64,000 nt of DNA from Planctomycetota bacterium (GTDB taxonomy: Bacteria > Planctomycetota > B15-G4): NCBI GenBank assembly GCA_029259715.1, contig JAJDEP010000012.1:62001-126000 (forward strand), read 5' to 3'. Both the position numbers and the translations under genes were made by a program. The notes beneath the pieces are model-generated. The model searched no databases, was not told where the DNA came from, and was given only the letters and a program-made list of their open reading frames with translations. The stretch's first letter is position 1, and each line of letters starts with the position of its first letter. Below are positions 1 through 7,360 of this stretch, piece by piece.

Positions 1-2
1 TC

Positions 3-1001
3 GAGTCGTCGTTCCTCTGCAATGTGGACTGTCCACTGTGCGTCCGCCTGCCCGTCCGGCGGCAGGTCAAGGACCCGCCCCACCAACTGTCCATGGAGCT
101 GTTTACGCACGTCATCGACGACCTGGTGACCAGCGACATCAGCGTCCGGGAGATCTGGTTCAGCGGACGCGGGGAGCCGCTGATGAACCCGGACTTCGCC
201 TCCATGGTGAAGTACGGCAAGGACAGGCTGGGAGCGTTGGTCACCGCGCACACCAACGGCAACTTCAGCTTCCGCGACGAACTGGTGACATGCGGACTCG
301 ACGAGATCGAGATCGCCTTCGACGGTGTCGACCAGGAGACCTACGGCAAGTACCGGCGCGGCGGAAAGCTCGAGCGGGTCGCGCAGTTCGCCAAGGACTA
401 CTCCGAGGCCAAGCGACGACTGAAGACGGCCACCCCCGAGCTCGTCTGGAAGATGGTCCTGTTCGAGTGGAACAGCAGTGACCAGGAGATCTCAAGGGCC
501 ATCGCGTGGGCCGACGAGTTGGGCCTCGATCGCGTCCTGCTCATGAACACCGACACGCCGGGCGGCATGTCCTATCGCGATGCGGGCCGGCGGCTCCGAG
601 AGATCGAGCCACTGGTGGAGCGGCTCGACGCCGAATTCCCGGGCATCCGCGTCGAGATCCACGGCTATCACTCGACGTACAGCGCGACGCCGGAGGTCGA
701 CTGCCAGCTGCGGGTCGAGCAGTCGGATGCCACGTCCACGCTTATCGCCGGACGCCTCTTCAATCACCTGCTCGAGACGCGGAGCGTCGACGTCCAGGTC
801 CGACTGCAGAGCGAGCGGGGCGACGCGGACGTCACGCTCGTCACCGCGTCGTACGACCTCCCCGAGCGCGCCGAGCACGTGAACACCTTCCCCATCGACC
901 ACGTCGGTCGCGAGAACGGGGACTACCGCCTGTGGGTCTCGGTGGCCGATCCCGTCAGCGGCGAGCTGATCACCGAAGCGGCCTGCGACTTCAGCATCTG
1001 A
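3..1001 (+). CDS. Radical SAM protein, 5' end missing
   Basis: The reading frame is open from the left edge, so the true start lies outside the window. The first visible residues carry a complete CxxxCxxC motif (Cys codons at 18, 30 and 39) that binds the [4Fe-4S] cluster of radical SAM enzymes. About 45 residues on, the segment WFSGRGEPLMNP is the GGEP-like SAM-binding motif. A partial TIM-barrel core follows to about residue 215. The last 90 residues look like a small beta-rich domain and carry no SPASM-type cysteine cluster. An in-frame GTG at 24 would start inside the cluster motif and is not credible. The substrate cannot be deduced. The gene is followed closely by a tRNA on the other strand. 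Confidence 0.85.
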   Translation, partial: ESSFLCNVDCPLCVRLPVRRQVKDPPHQLSMELFTHVIDDLVTSDISVREIWFSGRGEPLMNPDFASMVKYGKDRLGALVTAHTNGNFSFRDELVTCGLDEIEIAFDGVDQETYGKYRRGGKLERVAQFAKDYSEAKRRLKTATPELVWKMVLFEWNSSDQEISRAIAWADELGLDRVLLMNTDTPGGMSYRDAGRRLREIEPLVERLDAEFPGIRVEIHGYHSTYSATPEVDCQLRVEQSDATSTLIAGRLFNHLLETRSVDVQVRLQSERGDADVTLVTASYDLPERAEHVNTFPIDHVGRENGDYRLWVSVADPVSGELITEAACDFSI

Positions 1002-1016
1002 CGCGACCGGCGCGAG

Positions 1017-1090
1017 TGGGCCCTCCAGGACTCGAACCTGGGACCGACGGATTATGAGTCCGCTGCTCTAACCGACTGAGCTAAGGGCCC
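1017..1090 (-). tRNA. tRNA with CAU anticodon, probably tRNA-Ile2 (lysidine type)
   Basis: The minus strand folds into a 74-nt cloverleaf: acceptor GGGCCC pairing with GGGCCC, D-arm TAGCTCAGTCGGTTAGAGC, anticodon loop CTCATAA (CAU), T-arm with GGTTCGAGTCC. The 3' CCA is not encoded (the minus strand reads CTC after the discriminator A). The G/C acceptor stem and the context around GACTCATAATCC resemble bacterial tRNA-Ile2, in which C34 is converted to lysidine, more than elongator tRNA-Met, but the two are hard to separate by eye. Confidence 0.85.
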
Positions 1091-1152
1091 GCATGCTGCC
1101 CGGCCCACAGGCCGGCGGTCACAGGTTACCGGGTCGGGCTCACGCATACCGG

Positions 1153-1170
1153 GTCGGGCGCCCGCCCGAC
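1153..1170 (-). terminator. Candidate hairpin terminator of the antiporter gene
   Basis: A perfect inverted repeat, GTCGGGCG-cc-CGCCCGAC, lies 4 bp beyond the stop codon of the antiporter gene. A second hairpin (CCGGCC-caca-GGCCGG, 1100-1115) lies between it and the tRNA. Neither has a U-tract. A 13-bp direct repeat (TACCGGGTCGGGC at 1127 and 1147) overlaps the first stem. Confidence 0.4.
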
Positions 1171-1174
1171 GCCG

Positions 1175-2194
1175 TCATGCACCGGAAGACGCCATGATGC
1201 GCCACAACCCGTAGGCCACCCAGCCGAGGAGCAGCGCCGCGCCCTCCCAGCGCACGAGGCGACGCCCATGGGTCACGGCGAGGGGCAGCAGCGCCACGGT
1301 GATCAGCGTCACCGCCGCCAGGTCCCACACGCCGCCGGCGGGCACCGGCACGGGGGCCACCGCGGCCGTGGTGCCCAGGATGAAGAGCAGGTTGAACAGG
1401 TTGGAGCCCACCACGTTGCCCACCGCCAGGTCGGTCTCGCCCCGGGACGCCGCGATGACGGAGGCCACCAGCTCGGGCAGGCTCGTACCCACCGCCACGA
1501 TGGTCAGCCCGATGACCGCCTCGGTGACGCCCAGCGCGCGGGCGATGGACGTGGCCGAGTCGACGGTCAGGTCGCCGCCGAAGAACAGGCCCGCGAGACC
1601 GGCGACGATCAGCACCACGTTGCGGCCCACCCGTTCGCCCTTGGGGATGGGCAGCAGCGGGGGCGCGCCCGCCGCCCGCACCAGGGCGTCGTCGGCCCGC
1701 CCGCGCAACACGTCGCCCACCGCCATGTACAGAAACAGGGCGAACAGCAGCAGCAGCATCACGCCGTCGGCGCGGTCGAAGACGGCGGGCGCGTCGCGCA
1801 GCCACGGGTCGAGAGCCAGCACCACCGCCGCCACCGTGGCCAGCAGCATCAACGGGATCTCGCGCACCAGGATGCCGCTGCCGATGACGAGCGGCCGCAC
1901 GAGCGCGCCGATGCCGAGGATCAGGCCGATGTTGGCGAGGTTGCTGCCGAAGACGTTGCCGAAGGCGATGCCGCCGCGACCCGCCAGGGCGGCGTCGAGG
2001 CTGACGGCCAGCTCGGGGGCGCTCGTGCCGAACGCCACCACGGTGAGCCCGATCAGCAGCGGCGAGACGCCCAGGCGTCGCGCCAGGGCCGAGGCGCCGG
2101 TGACGAGCGCGTGCCCGCCGCCGAGCAGCAGGCCCAAACCGAGCGCGAGGAGGCCGATGTCTGCGAGCACGCCTTCACGCATGACGCTGCTCAT
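1175..2194 (-). CDS. Calcium/sodium antiporter, CaCA family (YrbG-like)
   Basis: This 339-residue protein has about ten hydrophobic segments and the internal duplication typical of the CaCA superfamily. The two alpha repeats are visible as GTSAPELAVS (near residue 58) and GTSLPELVAS (near residue 230), each followed by a GN.xGSN segment (GNVFGSN and GNVVGSN). The acidic residues in these repeats bind the cation. The family exchanges Na+ or H+ for Ca2+ across the inner membrane. Length matches YrbG-type proteins (about 325 residues). The start overlaps the end of the upstream P-loop-like gene by 20 bp, so the two are probably co-transcribed. Confidence 0.92.
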   Translation of the reverse strand: MSSVMREGVLADIGLLALGLGLLLGGGHALVTGASALARRLGVSPLLIGLTVVAFGTSAPELAVSLDAALAGRGGIAFGNVFGSNLANIGLILGIGALVRPLVIGSGILVREIPLMLLATVAAVVLALDPWLRDAPAVFDRADGVMLLLLFALFLYMAVGDVLRGRADDALVRAAGAPPLLPIPKGERVGRNVVLIVAGLAGLFFGGDLTVDSATSIARALGVTEAVIGLTIVAVGTSLPELVASVIAASRGETDLAVGNVVGSNLFNLLFILGTTAAVAPVPVPAGGVWDLAAVTLITVALLPLAVTHGRRLVRWEGAALLLGWVAYGLWRIMASSGA

Positions 2195-2681
2195 CGATGC
2201 CGAGGACGCACTCGAGCACGGCGCGCACGTCGTCCGAGGATTGGCAGGTCATGAACCGGGGCACATCGAATCCCTCGATCGCGCGCATGGCCGGCCATTC
2301 CTCGGCGGCCCAGCGCCGGGTCTCGCGCAACGCAAGCCTCAGCCCGCCGGGGATTGGTGAGCCGGTCACCTTCCGCAGGAGCAGGCGCAGGTGACGCAAC
2401 CACGACGGCGTGCGGACCAACACCACGAGGTCTGCCGCGGCGACAGCCGGCGACACATCGGCGGCCCGTGTCGCCAGGACCACCCACTCGTGCAGCTCGA
2501 GGTCGCGCCGGCTACGGTCGGCCCGGGCGTCCGCGCCTTCCGGCCCGTCACCCTGGATGGCGATGCCGGTGAGCGCATGGATCCGCTCGGCCAGCCAGCC
2601 GCGGCCGCTGGCCGGAGGTCCGACGATCAGGATGCGATGACAGGCCACGGGACACTCCGCGGGCGCGATCGGCGCCCCCAT
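2175..2681 (-). CDS. Small P-loop-like protein of unknown function
   Basis: This 168-residue protein begins, after about 16 residues, with HRILIVGPPASGRGWLAERI. That resembles a Walker A strand-loop-helix, except that the invariant Lys is Arg (GPPASGRG). Weak similarity in layout to adenylate-kinase-like small kinases can be seen (hydrophobic beta strands, basic C-terminal half), but without the Lys nucleotide binding is uncertain. It overlaps the antiporter start and lies 20 bp from the divergent sensor kinase gene, so the promoters of both directions must overlap the coding sequences or sit in this short gap. I do not assign a function. Confidence 0.6.
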   Translation of the reverse strand: MGAPIAPAECPVACHRILIVGPPASGRGWLAERIHALTGIAIQGDGPEGADARADRSRRDLELHEWVVLATRAADVSPAVAAADLVVLVRTPSWLRHLRLLLRKVTGSPIPGGLRLALRETRRWAAEEWPAMRAIEGFDVPRFMTCQSSDDVRAVLECVLGIDEQRHA

Positions 2682-2701
2682 GAGCGCTATGCTACCGGCC
2701 G

Positions 2702-4747
2702 ATGTCCAAGCTCCGAATCATCGGTGTGCTCCTGGTCGTGGTCGGCCTGGCCTCCATCGAGTTGGTGACCGGATTCTCGCGACTCTCAGGATTGCGGGAC
2801 GGTCGCACCCACGACCTGCAGCAGGTCGTCACCCGCGGACACGACCAACTCGGCGAACGGCTGCGGGTGCGACTCGACGCCGTCCGACAGCAGGCCGCCT
2901 ACCTGGCGCTCTCGTCGGACATCGTCGACCGTCTCGCGGCGCCCGGGGAGCCGTCCGGGGATGCCGTCGCACCGGCGTCATTGCCCGCACCGGCGGCCCT
3001 GACCGCGTTCCTGTCGGCCTTCCCGGACGTGCGGAGGGTCGCGCTGCTCGATGCCTCCCGAACGGAGATCAGCTCTGCTGCGCGTGCACCGGACGGCGCG
3101 CCGGAAACGACAACACCGGCGCCCGACGTGGAGGCCGCCCGGTTGGTCGCGATCGAGCAGGGCCTGTACCTGCCGCCCCTCGATCCGGAGGGGGACGCCG
3201 AGCCGATTCTCCTCACGGCCCGCGTGGAGGCCCCACCCCTCCGAGAGCTGGTCGGATGGGTGGTGATCACCCTGTCGCCAGAACCGTTGCAGGAGGCCTT
3301 GGCGGGATTCGGCCCGGTCGATCACCTGCACACACGGCTCCTCCCCGACCGACCTCCGGTGTCTGCCCGTGACGGCGAGGGGCTGCTGCTCCGGACCCAC
3401 GTCACCGCCACGCCCGGATTCCTGCTCGAGACCGAGGTGCCCGACAGCGCCCTCGACGCGGCGATGGCCCCCCTGAGCCGTGAGTACTCCTGGATCGTCG
3501 GCTCCATGGTCGGCGTCACGGTGGCCCTGGTCCTGCTCGGCGCGCTCGTGTTGCGTCTCGGTCAACGCGCCTTCCGCCTGAACGAGACCGAACACTACCT
3601 GCGCTGGATCCGCCGCGTCACCGACCGCTATCGCGCGCTGATGGAGGGCGCCGCCGACATGATCCTGATCGTCGAGCCGGACGGACTGCTGCGTGAAGCC
3701 AATGCCGCGGCCCGCGCCGCACTCGCGCTGGCCGAGGAAGAGCCCCCCGAGCCCGACGCGAAGCCCCGGACGCCCGTCGTGCGCATCGTCGACCGCGTCG
3801 CGCCGGATGACCGGGCGCGGTTCATCGACGCGTTGGATGCCGCCGCCGACTCCGGCCGCCCCGTCGCCGCAGCCGCACTGCGCATCCCCGAGGCGGGCGG
3901 TGGCGAGCACATCGTCGACGGCCATTTCGCGCGCATCGACCTGGGCGACGAGCACGTGGTGGAGGTCTCGCTGCGCGACGTGACCCGTCAACGGGCCGTC
4001 GAGCGACAGCTCCAGATCGCCCAGCGGCTGAGCAGCCTGGGCCTGCTCACCGCCGGGGTCGCACACGAGATCAACAACCCCCTCGAGGGCATCGGCAATT
4101 ACCTGGCCCTGCTCGAGCGACCGGACACCGAGCCGACGCGGCGAGAGCACTACCTGAGCGAGATCCGGCGGGGCCTGTCGCGCATCCGCGACATCGTCCA
4201 GGACTTGCTCACTTTTGCCCGGCCCGACGTCGCGAGCGACCGCGCCGACCTCACCGCCGTGGTCGACAGCGCACTCGGCATCGTGCGCTACCTGCCGGCC
4301 TTCAAGTCGATCCGTGTGGAGCACGAAGGACTCGACGCCCCCTTGGAGGTCGCCGGCGACGCCGGCCGACTCGAACAGGTCGTGCTCAACCTGTTGCTCA
4401 ATGCCGCCCGGGCCATGGAGGGCGACGGGCGCATCCAACTCGCCGCCGAGCGCATCGATCCGGGTGACGGTGCGGCCCGCATCGCCTTGTCCGTGGCCGA
4501 CACGGGGCCCGGACTGCCTCCCGAGACCCACGACCGACTGTTCGACCCCTTCTACAGCGACAGTGGCGGAACCGGCCTGGGTCTGTCCGTATCGTTCGGG
4601 ATCGCCGAGGCCCACGGCGGCAGCCTGCGGGCGCGGAACCGCTCCGGGGGCGGGGCGGTCTTCACCCTCGAGATCCCGGTCCTGGACCACGGCGGGCCGC
4701 CGAGCCTCCCGGGGCGCGCAGACCACGCAGCGGAGAGCAGACAGTGA
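2702..4747 (+). CDS. Membrane sensor histidine kinase (pair 1)
   Basis: 681 residues. One transmembrane helix lies at about residues 5-22 and a second at about 262-287. They enclose a 235-residue periplasmic sensor region of unknown fold. A PAS-like domain follows (about 312-430), then a HisKA dimerisation helix with phospho-acceptor His455 in GVAHEINNPLEG. The HATPase_c domain shows the N-box (LNLLLNAARAME), DTGPGLP and the GGTGLGLS lid. The stop overlaps the next start (GTGA), so kinase and regulator are translationally coupled. It should phosphorylate the adjacent NtrC-type regulator and so control the sigma-54 promoter at 6283. The periplasmic signal cannot be read from the sequence. The start is an ATG at 2702. 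Confidence 0.93.
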   Translation: MSKLRIIGVLLVVVGLASIELVTGFSRLSGLRDGRTHDLQQVVTRGHDQLGERLRVRLDAVRQQAAYLALSSDIVDRLAAPGEPSGDAVAPASLPAPAALTAFLSAFPDVRRVALLDASRTEISSAARAPDGAPETTTPAPDVEAARLVAIEQGLYLPPLDPEGDAEPILLTARVEAPPLRELVGWVVITLSPEPLQEALAGFGPVDHLHTRLLPDRPPVSARDGEGLLLRTHVTATPGFLLETEVPDSALDAAMAPLSREYSWIVGSMVGVTVALVLLGALVLRLGQRAFRLNETEHYLRWIRRVTDRYRALMEGAADMILIVEPDGLLREANAAARAALALAEEEPPEPDAKPRTPVVRIVDRVAPDDRARFIDALDAAADSGRPVAAAALRIPEAGGGEHIVDGHFARIDLGDEHVVEVSLRDVTRQRAVERQLQIAQRLSSLGLLTAGVAHEINNPLEGIGNYLALLERPDTEPTRREHYLSEIRRGLSRIRDIVQDLLTFARPDVASDRADLTAVVDSALGIVRYLPAFKSIRVEHEGLDAPLEVAGDAGRLEQVVLNLLLNAARAMEGDGRIQLAAERIDPGDGAARIALSVADTGPGLPPETHDRLFDPFYSDSGGTGLGLSVSFGIAEAHGGSLRARNRSGGGAVFTLEIPVLDHGGPPSLPGRADHAAESRQ

Positions 4748-6126
4748 AGCCCGAGAGAACGGTGCTGGTGGTCGACGACGAGGAGTACGTGCGTCAGTCG
4801 CTGGCGGAGATGGTCGGAGGCGAGTCCGACCTGCGCGCCCTGGCCGCCGCCTCGACGGATGAGGCCATGGCGCTCCTGCAACGCGAGTCCGTCGACGTCG
4901 TGCTGGCCGACCTGCAGATGCCCTGCGGAGGCGCCCAGGCCCTGCTCGAACGCACCCGGCCCGACGGCGACGGCGCGGACGGCGGGCCGCCGGTGATCGT
5001 GATCACGGGCGTCGGAACCGTGCCACGGGCCGTCGAGGCGATGAAGGCCGGGGCCTTCGACTTCGTCTCCAAGCCCATCGAGCCCGATGCGCTGATCCTG
5101 CTCCTCCGACGCGCCCTCGAGCACCGTCGCCTGCTCGGTCAGGTGAACTTCCTGCGTGGTGCGCTCAGCGCCCGGCGGCACCGACTGGCGGGCGAAAGCC
5201 CACAGATGGCCCATGTGCGTGGCTTGATCGAGCAGGTCGCGCCCACGGACGCCACCGTGTTGATCACCGGCGAGAGCGGCACCGGCAAGGAACTCGTGGC
5301 GGAGGAGATCCACTTCCGCAGCACGCGCACCGCTGCCAACCTCGTCCGCGTCAATTGCGCGGCGGTGCCCGAGAGCCTGTTCGAGAGCGAGTTCTTCGGC
5401 CACCGGCGCGGTTCCTTCAGCGGCGCCATGGAGGACCGCTCGGGCCGCTTCGCCGAGGCCGAGGGGGGCACCCTGGTCCTCGACGAGATCGGCACCCTGC
5501 GCCCCGAGATGCAGGCCAAGCTGCTGCGGGTGCTCGAGAGCGGCGAATACCAGATCGTCGGCGAGCAGGGCACGCGCATCGCCGACGCCCGGGTCATCGC
5601 GATCTCCAACGAGCCCCTGGCCACCCGGGTCGAAGAAGGCACCTTCCGTGCCGACCTCTACTACCGGTTGGCGATCTTCCCCATCGAGCTGCCGCCCCTG
5701 CGCGAGCGACCCGAGGACGTGGTGCCCCTCGCCCGCCAGTTCCTCGCCCGGCTCCGCTCGCCGGGCGCCCCAGCGGCCGAACTCGAAGCGGCCGAGCTGG
5801 CACCGGGCGTCGACGACATCCTGCACGCCTACCATTGGCCGGGGAACGTGCGTGAGTTGCGCAACCTCATCGAGCGGGCCTCGATCCTCGCGGGCACCGA
5901 GGCTCCCGATGCGGCGCTCTTCGAATCGGTGCTCGAACCGGTGCTCCGCCAGCCCACCACGCACGGCAGTGAGGGTCAGCACCTGCGCACGCGCCTGGCC
6001 GAGACCGAGCGCGAGATCCTGCGCGAGGCCCTGGAGTCGAGCGGCGGACGCCGCAAGGAGGCGGCCGCGAGGCTCGGCATCGACCCCCGCAACCTGTCCT
6101 ACTACTTGCGCAAGCACGACCTGTAG
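4744..6126 (+). CDS. NtrC-family sigma-54 response regulator (pair 1)
   Basis: 460 residues in the classic three-domain order. The receiver (1-125) has phospho-acceptor Asp56 in VLADLQMP and a conserved Lys in SKPIEP. The AAA+ domain (about 150-385) has Walker A GESGTGKE (about 176-183), the sigma-54 contact loop as GSFSGA (about 223-228, in place of GAFTGA) and Walker B LVLDEIG. The C-terminal Fis-type helix-turn-helix is ILREALESSGGRRKEAAARL. It starts on a GTG that overlaps the kinase stop. The next thing downstream is a consensus sigma-54 promoter, with dyads suited to an enhancer between. The natural target is therefore the 6375-12057 operon. Confidence 0.95.
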   Translation: MKPERTVLVVDDEEYVRQSLAEMVGGESDLRALAAASTDEAMALLQRESVDVVLADLQMPCGGAQALLERTRPDGDGADGGPPVIVITGVGTVPRAVEAMKAGAFDFVSKPIEPDALILLLRRALEHRRLLGQVNFLRGALSARRHRLAGESPQMAHVRGLIEQVAPTDATVLITGESGTGKELVAEEIHFRSTRTAANLVRVNCAAVPESLFESEFFGHRRGSFSGAMEDRSGRFAEAEGGTLVLDEIGTLRPEMQAKLLRVLESGEYQIVGEQGTRIADARVIAISNEPLATRVEEGTFRADLYYRLAIFPIELPPLRERPEDVVPLARQFLARLRSPGAPAAELEAAELAPGVDDILHAYHWPGNVRELRNLIERASILAGTEAPDAALFESVLEPVLRQPTTHGSEGQHLRTRLAETEREILREALESSGGRRKEAAARLGIDPRNLSYYLRKHDL

Positions 6127-6195
6127 GCGCCTGCGCCCACGGGCCACGCTCCTCGGATCGGGCTCGTGACCCGAGACCGCGCCGAACGTGGCGGG

Positions 6196-6231
6196 ACATA
6201 GGAATCCCGGGATCTGACGTCGGTCCTATGT
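6196..6231. promoter_or_regulatory. Inverted repeat, candidate enhancer for NtrC-type regulator 1
   Basis: ACATAGGA (6196-6203) is repeated in inverted orientation as TCCTATGT (6224-6231), separated by 20 bp and each flanked outside by CG at the same distance. It lies about 55-90 bp upstream of the -24 element, where an activator of sigma-54 would bind. Assignment to regulator 1 is inference from position. Confidence 0.45.
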
Positions 6232-6247
6232 GGCGAGCGCAACGGAT

Positions 6248-6269
6248 CGCCCTGAAAGCGCTCAGGGCG
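6248..6269. promoter_or_regulatory. Perfect 8-bp dyad upstream of sigma-54 promoter 1
   Basis: CGCCCTGA-aagcgc-TCAGGGCG is a perfect inverted repeat ending 13 bp before the -24 element. It could be a second activator site, an IHF-independent spacer element, or a weak terminator for the regulator gene. There is no T-run after it. Confidence 0.4.
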
Positions 6270-6282
6270 GGGATTCGAAGAT

Positions 6283-6298
6283 TGGCACAGCCCTTGCT
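6283..6298 (+). promoter_or_regulatory. Sigma-54 (-24/-12) promoter of module A
   Basis: TGGCACAGCCCTTGCT matches the sigma-54 consensus TGGCACNNNNNTTGCW at every defined position. The GG (6284-6285) and GC (6296-6297) are 10 bp apart, as required. Transcription should begin near 6309, giving a leader of about 65 nt before the ATG at 6375. The leader contains an 11-bp tandem repeat (GCCCACCCGCC, from 6312). Confidence 0.88.
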
Positions 6299-6374
6299 GA
6301 CCGGATGGGTTGCCCACCCGCCGCCCACCCGCCGCCCACCGCGGCGCCCTCTCGTCAGCCCGGAGTTGCCCACG

Positions 6375-6956
6375 ATGGAATCCACCACCTGCGCCCCCAG
6401 CGGCTGGCGCCGCTTCCTGCAGCGCATCAACAATGAGTGGCACGAGCCCGCCATGCAGTTGTTCATGGTCATCGTGCTGGCGCACTGGGCCGAGCACCTC
6501 GCACAGGCCACCCAGATCTACATCCTGGGTTGGGACCTGCCCGACGCGCGCGGGATCCTCGGCCTGTGGTTCCCCTGGCTGGTCAAGTCCGAGCTGCTCC
6601 ACTACGGCTACGCCCTGGTGATGCTGGTCGTCATCTGGGCACTGCGGACGGGCTTCAAGGGGCGCTCGCACACGTGGTGGATGCTGGCGCTCTGGATCCA
6701 GTTCTGGCACCACGTCGAGCACGCGATCCTGCAAGGGCAGGCGCTCGTCGGCACGAACCTGTTCGGCAACCCGGTGCCGACCAGCCTCGTCCAGCTGTGG
6801 GTACCCCGCGTCGAACTCCACCTGTTCTACAACAGCGTGGTGTTCCTCCCGATGGTCGTGGCGATGTACTACCACATGTTCCCGTCGGCAGCGGATGAGG
6901 CCCAGCACGGCTGCAGTTGCGCCTTCAAGGCACGGCCGGCCACGGCCTCGTCGTGA
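6375..6956 (+). CDS. His-rich integral membrane protein, first gene of module A
   Basis: 193 residues from the ATG at 6375, which has GGAG 9 bp upstream. The frame stays open further upstream, but that part holds the sigma-54 promoter and is not coding. There are about four transmembrane helices. Two HxxEH motifs stand out, HWAEH at 37-41 and HHVEH at 112-116. Further His occur at 23, 76, 99, 149 and 167, which is suggestive of haem or metal ligation inside the membrane. The C-terminal tail has CSC. I recognise no named family. Its stop overlaps the next start (GTGA). It is co-transcribed with FixH-, FixG-like and porin genes, so a role in a redox or metal-handling membrane complex is inferred. 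Confidence 0.8.
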   Translation: MESTTCAPSGWRRFLQRINNEWHEPAMQLFMVIVLAHWAEHLAQATQIYILGWDLPDARGILGLWFPWLVKSELLHYGYALVMLVVIWALRTGFKGRSHTWWMLALWIQFWHHVEHAILQGQALVGTNLFGNPVPTSLVQLWVPRVELHLFYNSVVFLPMVVAMYYHMFPSAADEAQHGCSCAFKARPATASS

Positions 6957-7360
6957 CCGGGGCAGCGAGAGCGATGCTGCTCTTCGCCTCCTGCGCCCTG
7001 GGGCTCGTCTGGTTGTCCAGCTGCGCACCGGAGGTCAACGGGAGCGACGGCCTCTCCGTCGTGTTCCACCTCGATCCCGACGTGCCGCGGGTCGGGCCGA
7101 CGACCCTCGAGGTGCGCTTGTACGACGGCGCGGGTCAGCCCGTCCGCGGCGGGACCCTGGTCGTCGAGGGCAACATGAGCCATGCGGGCATGCGGCCCAG
7201 CTTCGCCGACCTGGTCGAGTCCGCTGAACAGCCGGGGCTCTACCGGGGCGAGCTCGAATTCACCATGGGCGGGGACTGGTTCCTCCTGCTGGAAGCGCGT
7301 TGGCCTGACGGACGCCTCGTCGAGAGACAGCTCGACGTGCCCGGCGTCCGCGCGCCATGA
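6953..7360 (+). CDS. YtkA/FixH-like lipoprotein
   Basis: 135 residues from the GTG at 6953, which overlaps the preceding stop as GTGA. An ATG at 6974 is the alternative start. A signal peptide ends in the lipobox LSSC, so the mature protein is a periplasm-facing lipoprotein. The remainder is one immunoglobulin-like beta domain of about 100 residues of the YtkA/FixH type, with a Met/His cluster NMSHAGM that resembles the copper-binding loop of that family. It ends in an ATGA overlap with the polyferredoxin gene. FixH and YtkA-like proteins are associated with copper delivery or oxidase assembly. That role here is inferred. Confidence 0.75.
   Translation: MTGAARAMLLFASCALGLVWLSSCAPEVNGSDGLSVVFHLDPDVPRVGPTTLEVRLYDGAGQPVRGGTLVVEGNMSHAGMRPSFADLVESAEQPGLYRGELEFTMGGDWFLLLEARWPDGRLVERQLDVPGVRAP

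Noticed and set aside
6228-6374. Upstream extension of the His-rich membrane protein
   Set aside because: It would place the consensus sigma-54 promoter inside the coding sequence. The extra residues are Arg/Pro-rich without a signal.
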